A stretch of 64,000 nucleotides of DNA from Gadus chalcogrammus (GCF_026213295.1 NC_079418.1:3471887-3535886), one strand, 5' to 3'; shown: positions 45,723 to 57,666, counted from the first letter of the stretch. Numbers and translations are program-made. The notes: generated by a model not told the origin, from the sequence alone.

Positions 45723-48716
45723 TCACTGTGTAACAGGTCGCACATGTCTTGAGGTGATATCAATCAGAGACCTCACTGCATTTTTAAAAGGGCCATAGTT
45801 ATGGTTAACCACATTTTGGAAGAGGGATAGCAAATCAAAGAGAGAACCAAACTCAGTTTCAGTCCATTGTTGGGCTTCTTCAGAGGGGAAAGGATCACTT
45901 CCAAAAATGGATTCTCTTTTCAAGGCTGATCCCATTTCCTGCTGATACAGGTCAGCTGCAACTGCACCGACTGGCAGAAGGTCCTCAGAAAGTTTTGCAG
46001 GACACCCTTCTTTAGCCAGTTCGTTTGGTATTCCCCTTCCTGCAAGACAGTAAAGTGAGTAGTGAGATTAAAGGGGTTACACTTGTGGGGAGGTAATCAT
46101 TTTGCCAATGATGTTTTGACTTGTTATTTTAGTTGTCTTTCACAGCATATTGGAGTTGACAATAATGACAGCTTCATTCAGATGGGGGTCATTCCTACAA
46201 AATTCACCCAATGTAAATGCCCTCAAATTAAAGATGAATGTCTGTGCTTTGAGCATGTATTCATTTACATTCAACTCCAAACCTGTAGAAGTCATCTAAA
46301 AAAGCAAGAACATGGTCAACGTCCAAAAAACTTGATTCTAACTAATAACATGTTTTACTAATTGAATCTGCCCCTCTACAGAAAGTACTGGATTTGCAGT
46401 GTTGCAATTTGAGCTACACATTTGTGAATCCATTTCAGATTGAACTCTACAATAGAACATCAAAATTAATTTACACTGCTTTATTAGCAAGTTATGCCTG
46501 TAATACCGCCAGTAAAATGAAATTAATCATACCTGGGATCCTGTGTGCATTCCATGCCTGTACGACATTTGTGATGCCAATCCTAGCCAGCTGGCATGTC
46601 AGGTTTGACACACAATACCTGGATGTGTTGTCCTCCATGTCCAGTTCCTCCTGGTCCACCAGCTGTACCAGAGCTGTCTTCAAAGGGTAGTTGACTCGAG
46701 CATTCACCTCCGACCACATTCTCTCTATCACATGGTTCTGTGCAGGTTATAAGGATAGTGTCAGTCTGCCTGCCCTCATTAGAAATACGCCTCAATGGCA
46801 AGAAACCAGGATTAATTTTTAACAACACATTTATTTTACCCTTGTAGAAGGTGTCTGAAGGTAGGGCTGCCTTTGAGTATTGTGTCGATGTTCTGCCAGT
46901 TTTTCCTGGATGAATAAAGCCAGATAGAATTCTTTCCCACAGTCAACTCTGACCTGGTCCCATATTCCATAGGAAAGAACAGCAGGCCTGAAGATAAATC
47001 ACCGACAAACGTAAAATATACATAAACAGCATCAGTCTCTTAGCCATGGCCAGCTAAAGTGACAATTACATTTTTTTGTCAAAATTGGAATGATATCAAT
47101 AATAGTAAAACTGGAAAATTAACTAAGAAACTGGAAGAGGGAAAAAGTTTTTTGTTTTTTCCAAATTAATTATTTCCATATTACAAATCTAGGTTTTAAC
47201 CTTTTTTAATGTACTTGTTCAAGTCTGGGTCCTCCTAAGGAGACAACTTTGGGTTCCACCTTACAAAGTCTGTGAAGTTAATTTACCGGTACACTTCCTC
47301 ATAAATCACGATGTTGTTCTTTATTGGCATGGTGGAGTGACCGACCACCTTCTTGCTGAAACCATCGATAGCCATAACATGAGTCACTCCAAACATAACA
47401 AGCTTCTCATTCTGATCTACATGCAGCTTGTGACCCATGTATTCTGCATTGTAGGGTATGGGGTTCAGATTCCGGGCACCCTAAAATATAAGAATTCCAT
47501 TATAATAAAAACTCAATAATCTTTCATTCGTATGATTAGAATCTCAACACGTATGTTCTATTGAAATGTAGAAAACACAATGCTATTTGACCTTACCTGC
47601 TGTCTTGCAATGTGGTAGGGTTGATGAATACTTCTCAACACATTGCCCACTCTGCCTTCAGAAGCTTTAACCCCTTTTGCGGATAGATATCCAGTCATCA
47701 TTTTTCGACCAAAAGACGATCCAGTCTGGGGGGGTGGGGGGGGGGGGTGTAGGTATGATGTTTAGCATACATAATATATATACATATTATAAAACAATTG
47801 GGTTCTATCGAGTTATTAAGCCGTTTCTGATTGGACGAGAGACGTTCCATGAGTTGGAATATCCCAGGACATCCCAACTCGGACTTTCACAGCTAATAAT
47901 AAATCACTCTGCGATGAAACATTCTAAAGCGCGCTGATGATAACTGTTAGTTCTTGTAATTCCAAACCAAGACGTTGACTGGAACTATTTTTTGTTGCGG
48001 AGAAACAATGGTGAAATTAACATTTTTTAAATCAATAACTTCGTGTTGAAATGTTAATTGGTTGAATATAAAATTGTTTTATAAAAGCAATATAGTACTC
48101 GTGCGAGTGGGGTAGGTAAGGGATATTGTTACCTGCTGTTACCTACGGCCGAACACCACCCGTGGGAATATCCCTTACCTACCCCACTCGCAGCCTACTA
48201 TATTGCTTAAATATATATATTTAATTATAAATAGTAAATCATCTTAGTTTAAATTTAAGATTAAGACGTGCATTTTTTAAAAATACAGAAATATTTCCTG
48301 TTGATTAACAACCAACGTGTTTATGAATTAAATCCAAAAATTGCATTAGCACCAGTCAGATGCCCGACTTTGCATATAACTGTGGTCAGCTTTTTATGTA
48401 AGAGTAGCATTCCTTTGTATGCTTAACAAAAGCGGTAATCGTGAAAGGCGGATGATAAAAAAAAACCTACCTCGAGAATACCTTCAGCGACTTCAACTTC
48501 AAGTTGACTATCAGGGCAGAAGTCCCTGACAAGCCCCTGCTCAGCACACCACCTCCGCACATTCCTCTCGGAAAACCCCCGTGTAGTTCCAAACTGGGTG
48601 CATAACGCAGTGGCGATATCCCCACAGGACATTCCATTATTTCGGTGTTCTGAAATAAAACCTGCATATTCGTGCAATGCCATTTTGAGGTGCGTCTCAA
48701 GGATGTCTGGCTCCAA
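45723..48716 (-). CDS. Transposon-encoded DDE integrase/transposase
   Basis: Six exons on the minus strand: 48471-48716, 47597-47725, 47287-47480, 46840-46987, 46533-46737, 45723-46039. The sum is 413 codons including the stop, all GT-AG and in phase. The start is [20 protein letters not shown]. An HTH-like region follows ([28 protein letters not shown]). The integrase core reads [10 protein letters not shown] (first Asp), [23 protein letters not shown] (second Asp, 57 residues on) and [15 protein letters not shown] (Glu, 38 residues on), a retroviral/IS3-type order. The C-terminal tail reads [20 protein letters not shown]. The ATG is 70 bp inside the right TIR. The triad is intact and no stop was found, so it may be active. 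Confidence 0.9.
48087..48206. repeat. Hairpin element in the integrase intron 1
   Basis: Perfect 25-bp arms (48103-48127 and 48167-48191; GCGAGTGGGGTAGGTAAGGG...) enclose about 39 bp. Outer arms GCAATATAGTA/TACTATATTGC extend the stem. It looks like a small foldback insertion and shares its leader with 1379-1487. Confidence 0.85.
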
Positions 48717-48786
48717 ATTAAATACACCGCCAACTACTGATAGCTTGGCTCCAAATTAAATACACCGCGCGCCAACTACTGATAGC
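48709..48786. repeat. ~40-bp tandem duplication beside the right TIR
   Basis: GGCTCCAAATTAAATACACC, followed by GCCAACTACTGATAGCTT, occurs twice; the second copy has an extra GCGC-type insertion. It lies between the integrase start codon and the right TIR, so it may be part of the promoter. Confidence 0.85.
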
Positions 48787-49065
48787 TTCCGGGTCACAAC
48801 ACAAAAATATTCGCAAAATTGAGAAAGAAGATTTCCACGCAGTATTTTAATTCCCGATGTCCATGTTTAAGCACATCAAAGAAAATCAGATAACTGGTCG
48901 TTTTACCGTTTTCCGTTTTCTATTATCAAAACAAAATTCGGAAAATGGGTCATTTTCGGATTTTTGTTTTCCTATCTCTATATGGTAATCGGGAAACAGC
49001 TCGTTTCCCGATTTTGGTTTTCTCATTTCAAAACGAAAATCCATTGGCCGCAAAGTACACGGACC
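48786..49065 (-). repeat. Right terminal inverted repeat, IS3EU-like
   Basis: Reverse complement of 41750-42029 with only a few differences by eye; ends GGCCGCAAAGTACACGGACC. Directly followed by the duplication CTCTAC. Confidence 0.95.
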
Positions 49066-50325
49066 CTCTACACTCTCGCTCACTTCGCCAAGATGGGCTA
49101 CACATCTGTTCCCCCAACAACTAGCAAGACGTCACTGCCTCAAGCCTGGCATGTTCCATTGAGGGCCCTGGGAGTCAGTCCAAGAACGGTGAGCTCTGTG
49201 AGTGTTTCAAAATTAAAACCACCGGTGACCAACGCACCCCCGCCAAAGAGGCAATGCTCGTCTGAAGGGGTGATGTCAAACCTCTACTGTCCTTTGCCAC
49301 TCCCGCTTCCATCAAATGTCTTTGCAGAGAGCCTACACCGAAACCTAAGTCAAATAGGAAGCAAGAGTCAGATGTTTAGGCTGCTGGAGGAGAACAGAAA
49401 ACAGCCTGCTGCTCTTGTCTCTACCGACTTTGGAGTCCTTCCAAAAGGATCTGTGCTTACATACCACGCAACATAGTCTTCCACTGCTGATGATCATCAC
49501 CTCTTTCCCTTACCATCACAGCCAAGCTCATTTTACACTGTCCTGGGTGACACTGAGGCGTGCTACTATGGTGGCCTGGTGGTCACTCAGGCTGTTGCAA
49601 TACAGCTGGAAATTGAGACAAAGGAACAGAGCCATAGCAAGACCTGGCATAAAGTCCGAGCCAACCGTCTTACCTCCACTTCCTTCAAGAGGATTTGTTC
49701 AAGGGTGGCAAACTTTAATGTATTAGCTGCCAATTTGAAAAAGAAATCAGTGCAGACTAAGGTGATTAAGAGAGGTTTGGAGCTGGAGCCTGTTGCTGCG
49801 GCCGAATATCAAGAACTCACTGGCTATGAGATCTTCGCCTGTGGATTCATCATCAACCACCACGCCCCACACCTAGGTGCCTCACCGGACCGAAAAGTGA
49901 TTGACCCCAGTGCCTCGCCAACGCACGGCCTCCTGGAGATCAAGTGCCCCAACAAAGGCAGCGTGAGAGATTGTAAGTACTTGCGTTGCAAGGCTGATGG
50001 TAGTCTTAGCCTGAAGACCACACACAAATATTATTATCAAGTGATGGGGCAGATGGGCATCACTGGGTTGAAGTGGTGTGACTTTTTTGTGAAGTGCAGT
50101 GATGACCATCAATTGGAGCGGGTGCACTTCCAACCAAAGGAGTGGGAGAACATGGAATGTAAATTGGACACATTATTTTTCTCTCACTTTCTGACTGCTA
50201 AAAATATATATAATGTAATACATCACTGATAATCTGTTTATGTTTATAGTATTATTAATGTTTTAAAATAGATTGTTCCTAATGCAATTCCTAATGTTCT
50301 GACCTGTACCGGTTCCTTTTCCATA

Positions 50326-50560
50326 CTTCCATGTACAAAGTTACCTTTACAAACCTAGACCAGTGTGCCTATCAATGTTTTTGGAATGTTTTCTGATGTT
50401 CTGGTTCCTTTTCCATGCTTACAGTATACAAGCAGGCCATTTTACTCTATTCCGCCGTACCAACTTCCATGTACAAAGTTACCTTTACAAACCTAGACCA
50501 GTGTGCCTATCAATGTTTTTGGAATGCTTTCTGATGTTCCGACCTGTTCTGGTTCCTGTA
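50326..50560. repeat. ~138-bp tandem repeat (2 copies)
   Basis: A block starting CTTCCATGTACAAAGTTACC, with TTTACAAACCTAGACCAGTG and TGCCTATCAATGTTTTTGGA, occurs at 50326 and 50464 with few differences. It sits in the gap after the YqaJ gene stop. Confidence 0.9.
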
Positions 50561-51279
50561 TATTAAGTTATAAAGTTATGAAGGACATCATCCATTTGTA
50601 ATACAATTGTACTTTATTCTTTAGATAGACATCCAGTAGCTTATGGCTCATTCCAGAATTGCGGATACATATCAGGTATTGAAAAAATACGGTAAACAAT
50701 TCAACTGTTTTATTCTGATAAAACACAATCTTACTGTTGTATATTTATTGTATTCTGACCTCAAACTTTTATGATTTAAAATATAAATTTGTCTCCTGTT
50801 AGAGACAAATAATATATAATTTAAAACCTTGCCCTCCCTAGGAAAACTTTTGTCTCTATATCCATAAATTAAACTTTTAGACTGATAAGAAAGAGACTTT
50901 AAAAAGAAAAGTAAACTATGCCAATGCATTTAACTGATAAGATGTCAAGATCGTGTCCTTTTTTATTAAATGTAGCTTAAAAATGTATTAAATAAATTGT
51001 AATTTGTTGTGGTAAACATGTAAGTTATTACTTACATTCTAGTCAATTAGATGACAATAAAACATATTTAATCATCAATTTTAAATAAAAACACGACACA
51101 AACAGAGTTGACATTGATGGTAACAGAGATGACGTGCATAACAGAGTTGACCACCCATAGTTAAAAGACAAAAACAATTACACATTAACAACACTAACAC
51201 TAGCACTGTACTACTAAGCCCATCATCCAAGACCTGGATGCATTCAGGAAACGTGGCATCCATGTTTCACTTTTTTTAG
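50561..51279. other. Spacer between the convergent YqaJ and transposase-like genes
   Basis: AT-rich with no coding sequence recognised. AATAAA at about 51057 on the plus strand may be the YqaJ gene poly(A) signal. Confidence 0.4.
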
Positions 51280-53690
51280 CTAGTCGGCAGTAATTTCGGC
51301 CCATATTTCTCGGTCTATCTCCACATGACGTCCCGTCACAACGGTTGGTTGTGGAATGATTCTGAGGACATCATCGAAGAGATACCACAAGGTATCGTCG
51401 CGATTTGGCCAAAAGAAGCGATTCCTCCCCACATTGTGCATGCATTTGACCTTTGCATGGCTCTCGTTGACCTCGACAATGGTCCCAGGATAAATGTCAT
51501 TATCATATTTGATTACACACCACTGCCCAATGACATTTCTGCCATCCCACATGATCTCATTTGTTGCCTGCACTTGTTGCTCTTCAGTGGGTACACAAAG
51601 GCTGGGCTGGACATCAAATTCAAACCTTTGTGTTGTTACGTATTTTAAGAACCTAATCTACCCACACATAGACCCTATGAAGCAGGACCAAACATATAAG
51701 CCGTAAATACTATACATAGCCACAAGGGGAGCAAGACCTTATTGAAGGCTGCTCCACCACAGAAGGCATCACCTTTAGTTAGGCGAAGAAGCCGAAGCCA
51801 TTACGTCACCCCGGCAACGCCCACTACATAGGACACACCCACTTGACGTGCTCTAGCGGGGGATTCGAAGGAAACAGCCCCAGAGATCATCACCCGCACC
51901 CGCAGAGAGTCATGGGCCTTTGCCCGTGGCTCGAAGTAGCTAAAGTTATATCTCTCACACGTGTTCAACACGCTTCCTCTCCTTTTGCTCCATAGTCATA
52001 GTTACCATACCGAAACATGCATACTTTACCAAATAAAGTAACTGTTAAGAGCTATCCCGGATTTGAACCCTTTCCTTGAAGAACTCTCTGCAGTGTGTTG
52101 TGACATGCACATTCAAGTATCTGCCTAGTTGAACAGAGACAGCTGACATCTCTGTAGATGACCTTTCCAGGTGTCAGAGTGATGATCTGATGAAGGCGCT
52201 TTGTCGAAGGAACTACTGGGAGTACTTTTGGCATTTTATTTACAGCTTTGACCACAGCCTCCTCATCAACAAAGAACAGCTTTATAGAGGTCTGGGAACT
52301 CAGAAGACACTCATACAGCTGCATGGCATTTGGAATGTCTTTCCCTGCACTAACTAATCTGTCTGCTGTTCTTTTCAAAACCCCACCCACTCCATCTGGA
52401 GCTCCCTTTCCGTGACTTGCTTCAAAGAAGTTCCATATTCCTTTCTTGAAGCCCTTCTTGTACAACTCCGTGCTCAACAAGTAGAAGTTACCATTTTGGC
52501 GGTATTTGGTACACGGTCCATCACTAAATAATTGAACAACAGTTACAGATGGGTGATGCGTTTTTACGTGGTCCAGAAAAGGGGACAGGTGTGTCCATAT
52601 AGCAGGTGGACCTTTCTCTTTTGATGCTGAGATGGATGTTAAGCACACATGTTTGTCCACTTCACCCACATGAAGGATCCCAGTGTGTAGAGTTGCCTGC
52701 TTCTGAGAGGATGCAAAGTGAACTGCCTGAATCTCTGCTGACAATTTGCATGCATAATTCTCGGAGAAATCAATGTGGATCAAACACTCATGAGATTTCA
52801 TGTTTTTCTTGAGCTCACGGTAGTGAATGTACTGTGTTTTGATATTGAATTGATGTCTCATGAAAACTCTCAGCTGGTTTTGAAACATCTCAATAAGGTC
52901 TCCTAGACACCTTTCCATCTCCTTTTTCAGTCATTCAGACTGGTTGGGATTCTTTTTCACTGTCTTTGTTTTTCTTCCTCCTTTCTGCCAGTTCGGTTGT
53001 CCACTGCGTGAACCTCACCGGTGTTTCACAGTCGTAGTCACAGCTGAACTGATAGACATTGCTTCTGCATTTTTCACATGCTCCATACATGCAGTCTTTG
53101 CTTGCAGTGTCACAACTTAATGAGCTGGAGATCATTTATAAATCAGTTGTGCCAAGAAGCTGGAGAGTATGAAGCTTCTGCACAATGAAGGAAAAGTTCT
53201 CGTGAATTTTACACAGACATGTTTCTCTGTCAGATATGGATGAGTGGACAACCCAGAAAGGACGCATTAAACAGAAAAGTGCATATGACAGCTGACTTGA
53301 TGGATTCTCAAGAAGGAATTTGTGATGTTGGTTCTTTATGGTATCATTTAGAAACCTTTTCTGCATTTTTGCTTTTCCTCTTGTGATGGTTTGATTTTTT
53401 CCTGCAGTCAAGCGGCTGACATCATCTCTCAAAAAGAATTCTGTTACCTCCTTTTGGAGCTTGCTTTGGGTGGATCTATATTTTCTTCTTTGAAAAGACA
53501 GGTCCCCTTGGTTTTTCTTTCCAATCCGCTTTCTTGAAAGACCAAGTGACATCTGTGTGGTTTTCTGTAATTTGTAGTTTATTATCTTTCCTGAAACAAT
53601 CTGTGATATCATTTGACGCACTCTCTCTTCTTTTGTGTCTTGATACTTCTTTCTTATATTTTCTATCCGCACTTTGAGTTGTCATAGCAA
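51280..53690 (-). pseudogene. Transposase-like gene, RNase H-fold (DDE-type) candidate
   Basis: Minus-strand coding sequence. The N-terminal basic region (RIENIRKKYQDTKEERVRQM; FLRDDVSRLTAGKNQTITRG) runs to a TAA at 53136. The same frame continues as a Cys-rich part (CDTASKDCMYGACEKC) to a TGA near 52937. After a frameshift comes the core (from 52918): LIHIDFSENYACK, VVQLFSDGPCTKYRQNG, WNFFEASHGKGAPDGVGG. A solo LTR (51634-52092) splits the gene. Past it, in phase, is the C-terminal domain: RFEFDVQPSLCVPTEEQQ, YPGTIVEVNESHAKVKCMH, RNRFFWPNRDDTLWY. The Asp...Asp...(Glu/Asp) spacing suggests an RNase H-fold enzyme. I know similar fish and invertebrate proteins only as uncharacterised. It is dead in this copy. 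Confidence 0.7.
51630..52096 (+). mobile_element. Solo LTR (459 bp), copy 1
   Basis: The LTR spans 51634-52092, starts TGTTACGTATTTTAAGAAC and ends GAAGAACTCTCTGCA. It is flanked by GTGT on both sides (51630-51633, 52093-52096) and contains AATAAA near 52033. Removing it and one GTGT restores the frame of the transposase-like gene. A related LTR lies at 60601-61033. There are no internal retroelement genes beside it. Confidence 0.9.
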
Positions 53691-54781
53691 CACTGATGGA
53701 GGCAGTTGGTGCTTCTGTGTGGTACTCACTCTACTGTCACTGAAATCTCTAAATCAGCCGTTTTATCCAGTTTTACTCGAAGCATCAATTTAAAGAAGAA
53801 AGACGAGCTCTGAGTACATTGCTTTCTCTTCCGACTCTCTTTCGACTGACTAATGGACACAACTACCTGGATGATCCGTCGAGCCGTTTCGAGTATCCAA
53901 GACAACAGTATAGTGGAATAGTAAGTTATTAAGAAGAGCACACACGTGTTGTTGGTGGCATTAGACACGTTTATCGAGTTTCTATACATGTATTGATCCT
54001 TTAATCAGTCTAAGAAAGAAAAACATTGATCGTCAGTTGAGGACGTGATTGAATTCACGTCGGTCATGTGACGACAACAAGGCTCAGGAATATCTTCAAT
54101 CTGTATGGTCTAGCCAATGATTGTTAAGCCCACGGAGTCTCAGAACTCACAACAACAAAGATGATTTCTTCTGTTAGATTTCTTCCTGTGTGATGAAATG
54201 CATTGGGGAACACAGCAGTGAGGAGCCATTGCATCGCTTTGTGAAAACTCCCGGAAGTGGAAAGTGTACCCCTCAGGTTCCTACTTCCGTTCGAGGTGAT
54301 TAAGGGGAATTGTCATCATATTTCCTTCTTTTTTTCCCTGTCTGGTTTTCACCCTCATGATCTCTTTTTTGCCATCTCCTTCCCTCCTCTTCGGTTTCCT
54401 CCCTCTCCTCCTTCGTGAATAACAACATTATCATAAGACGTCCCACTTGACAGTTTCCCTGATTTCAGCCAGTTAAGCATATTTATATAGGAATGAATGA
54501 AACGAGTTGGCGCGCATATGGCAGTCCGTAGAAGAAGACAGCAGTGCGCAGCCGTAGAAGAAGACAGCAGCTGTCTTCTTCTACGTTTAAAATAGTTTTT
54601 TGATTTAAAATAAAAAGGGATTACAAAGGAAATGTTTACTGTCCATGTTTTTTTTATTGTATCGAAAAATCCCACTTAAAAAAACAACACTGTAATTGTG
54701 TAATATTGCACCAGACCGCCATTACATTTTTCATCTCGCGGACCCTCTGGTGGCGCGAGTACCACACTTTGGGAATCCCTG
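53691..54781. other. Right non-coding end of the composite element
   Basis: No gene seen. At 54112-54155 the words TAGCCAATGATTGTTAAGCC and CACGGAGTCTCAGAACTCAC match the interior of the MITE at 26794-27296, so a fragment of that family lies here. An inverted pair (GAAGAAGACAGCAGC / GCTGTCTTCTTC) is at 54530-54585. The terminal 15 bp (to 54781) form the candidate TIR. Confidence 0.5.
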
Positions 54782-54987
54782 CTTTAAACAATTGTCTCAA
54801 AGAAAATCAACAGTCCCATTATCAGTGCAGTGATAAAGAAATAACAGGTTGCACTCGCAACCAAACAATACTACACAATAACAAACATAACCCGCATTGG
54901 TTGTTTAATAATTTGTTATTCAAGTAAATCCGGGATATTGATTATCTTAGATACAGGCGCTACTACTGGTGTTGACTATTCTACATA

Positions 54988-55460
54988 TTACAGCTGGATA
55001 GGGTCGGGCCCCTCAGGTGATGTCTCGTTCACTCTCACCGGATCATATCTGATCCCCATGTAAGCCTGAATGGCACCTGGCGCTACTGTAGCACCCACTG
55101 CTGTGGTGATCAGCCGATGCAGTAGCCCTCGTTTGGGAACACAACAGCAGCCGACTACAATTAACACGGCTACTACCATTATTCCCGCGACGAGCACTGA
55201 CTGGATCATGCCTCTCCACCTCACAGCCATATTCTCCATCCATCCTGTGAAAGGGTCATTTATGCCGGAGTTCTCTGCCAATTCGAACCTGAGGGATTGT
55301 CATCGTGCCAGCGCCCTGGCCACCAACCCATCCGGAGCTGTGTTATTGGGGATAAAAGTACATGTTGTGCCTATCATCCCATACACCCCTCTTTGCTGTG
55401 TCAATAACATATCCATATCTATATATTCCTTTAACCTTATCGTGGAAAACTGTACAAACT
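54988..55460 (-). pseudogene. Endogenous retrovirus envelope transmembrane fragment
   Basis: The minus strand reads part of a retroviral envelope TM subunit: an ectodomain piece with a Cys-containing loop near 55370, a FTGWMENMAVRW segment before the membrane, and a hydrophobic span (SVLVAGIMVVAVLIVVGCCC) with a short basic tail. It ends in a stop at 54988. A frame change near 55280 separates the two parts, and surface-subunit and fusion-peptide regions are not visible. It is a truncated fossil copy. Neither solo LTR in this window shares its orientation, so they are not evidently its own LTRs. Confidence 0.7.
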
Positions 55461-55680
55461 GTTGCTGATTATGATATATGTAATTTATCCAGACAACATT
55501 TTGCTAATGGTGGACCACCAAAACAGAACCGATTAAAATCCTGCCGTTATTCGATTGCTTCATGTGGATGTTGCTGATCATGATACATGTAATTTATCCA
55601 AACAACATTTTTGCTAATGGTGGACCACCAAAACAAAACCCATTCAAATCCTGCCGTTATTTGATTTCATCCTGTGGCCG
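55461..55680. repeat. ~108-bp tandem duplication
   Basis: GTTGCTGATTATGATATATG at 55461 and GTTGCTGATCATGATACATG at 55570 start two copies, both containing AATGGTGGACCACCAAAACA and AATCCTGCCGTTAT, with scattered differences. Confidence 0.9.
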
Positions 55681-56275
55681 TTACTCCTTGCTCGGCTGGA
55701 TCTGATCCTGAAGTAGTTGGTAGGCTCCAGGTGTGTCTGCATCTGGCTCTGGAACTTTGTGTTTATCTTGTTATCAGTTAGTTGTTCCAAAACATATCTC
55801 CTTACTTCTATTTTTAATTGTTCTAATGGAAGTCCCTTATGGGACCCTTGAAATGTAAGTGAAAGCATGAATCTAACCGTAAGCATTTCGTGCACGATTA
55901 GCTGTGTCATTCTATTAGCTTACATGTGATCACTCAGTAGTGCTATAGATAGTGCATCTAACAAAATCTATTTAGTGCTTGCACAGCTTTTAGATTTTTG
56001 TTTTGAGTTCCATATTTTGAGCTAATTTCAACCTTGGCATGACATTTGATTTGTAGTCAACATATTTGATTACAGTATCAACCAACGTCGCTGGTGCAAC
56101 CAAGTTGAAGTTCCTTTCCTTAACTATCTGTAAATAAAACCAATCTATTGGGAAGAGAAATGAAAACCAGTATATCCAAAACCAAAGGTCGATATTGGTG
56201 GGTTTACCATCAGCCGTCTTGAAACCACACTGTTCCCAAAGTCATGCACTAAACCGAAAACGTTACATGCGTCAG
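55681..56275. other. Unannotated spacer
   Basis: An 88-codon minus-strand frame (55644-55910; LTFQGSHKGLPLEQLKIEVR) is open, but I recognise no domain. It may be more of the retroviral copy or chance. Confidence 0.3.
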
Positions 56276-57666
56276 TATAGAGTGGCGAAGTCAGGCCCCT
56301 TCCGGTAGAGCTCATGGGACCTATGAGATCGGAAAATATGAATGGGTGTCAATGGAGAGAAAATAATTATTTTCTGGTCCCAGTCTTTATATGCCCTGGA
56401 TTACACATATGTTGTTTGTGGATTTAAATGATAATTTTTCATGCAAAGAGTTCGACCGTTTATTGTGCAATTGTTCAGATAAAGGCTGTAGAGAAAACAC
56501 AACGAGAAAGACTACATATCGCGTATGTGACGTGATGTGACGTCATCAGACTCAATCATCCTCACAGCGATTCAGTGCCAATCAATTAGATCAAGATGCC
56601 AGTGTGTTTTGTTCCTGAATGTACCCATTCCAGCAGGTACGGCTGTTCTTTCTTTCGATTCCTGTCCGATGTGAAGACTCGGAATCGCTGGCTCAAACAG
56701 ATCAGGTAAAGAGATATGTTTTTAACGATTTCTGGAATTGTGTGGATTTCTGCATGGTATGATGGTGCAGATGTTAATTGCTCAAGGTGAAATGTTAGCA
56801 AAAGAGAAAAATTGTCCCGCTTAAATTGTCTTCATTGAAAACCCTCAAGCCAGCGATCCTGGTGACAATCAGATATACACAGGTCACAATGTTATGACCA
56901 ATCAGTGCAGAAAACCACACAATTCCAAAGGGTGCACATTGTTTTATAGCCATACGTTTCATCCAACTGTGTAAGAGTAACTTGACTTCAGAGTAGTGAT
57001 GAAGGTGGTGAGGAAAGGTTGTGAGCAACATGTAATGATAACATATAATGCATTTCTTTCCTTTTTAATCCACTCTTGTAATCTTATATAATCTTTTAAA
57101 TAAAATAAAATCAAAATCAGACAGATCAGGGAGAGTCAAAAGAGTCGAAAGGGATCCGCAGCCAGCCTTGCATGAAATTATTCTGGATTGTTTGTTGCTT
57201 TGAGGGGTAAATTAGTCCAATAACATACACATGTCTGTATGATTACTGTAACCGTTTGTGAATCAGTCTTCAAATATTTAATCAATAAAAGGGATTTACT
57301 CTTTCCTTTAAATAATTCATGTTCCCTTTCTCTCTTTTCGCAGGAACAGCTAAAGCCCCCAACCAGTACTGACGGACACAGACATTTTCAGGACATGTTT
57401 TATTAATTCTACTGCATCAGTTAGCAGTCAGTTAGTGTCAGCTTACACAGCAGTTTTTAAAACTTAACGGTGACCAACTGGGCACAATCCATGAGTCTCG
57501 CAGTCAGGTTTATGTTTTCAATTTTCTTCTATCCTCAGCACCAGTGTGTTGGATTTGTATACCATTTCAAATAAATTAAGTTGACTGTAATTATGAGTTT
57601 CAGCTGTGTTTCTTTGAGTTAAACGTTTGTATTTAAAAAACAATTAGACAGACTTTAACAGAATGC

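Larger units (their letters stand above)
41744..49071. mobile_element. IS3EU-like DNA transposon (7,316 bp), two intact genes
   Basis: The element spans 41750-49065, flanked exactly by CTCTAC (41744-41749, 49066-49071). It has ~280-bp inverted repeats that differ at only a few positions by eye. Each repeat leads directly into a gene. On the plus strand is a six-exon RING/coiled-coil gene (42064-45492); on the minus strand is a six-exon DDE integrase (45723-48716). The genes converge with 230 bp between stops. All splice junctions are GT-AG and all phases match without stops. A 6-bp duplication, long TIRs and an integrase-like DDE enzyme fit what I recall of the IS3EU superfamily; that name is an inference. 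The near-identical TIRs and intact genes point to recent insertion. Confidence 0.93.

Noticed and set aside
57340..57420. Splice acceptor (CGCAG|GAACAGC) as exon 2 of the THAP gene
   Set aside because: It soon runs into a stop and lacks the second THAP half, whereas 62769 gives an in-phase join with CGCHF.
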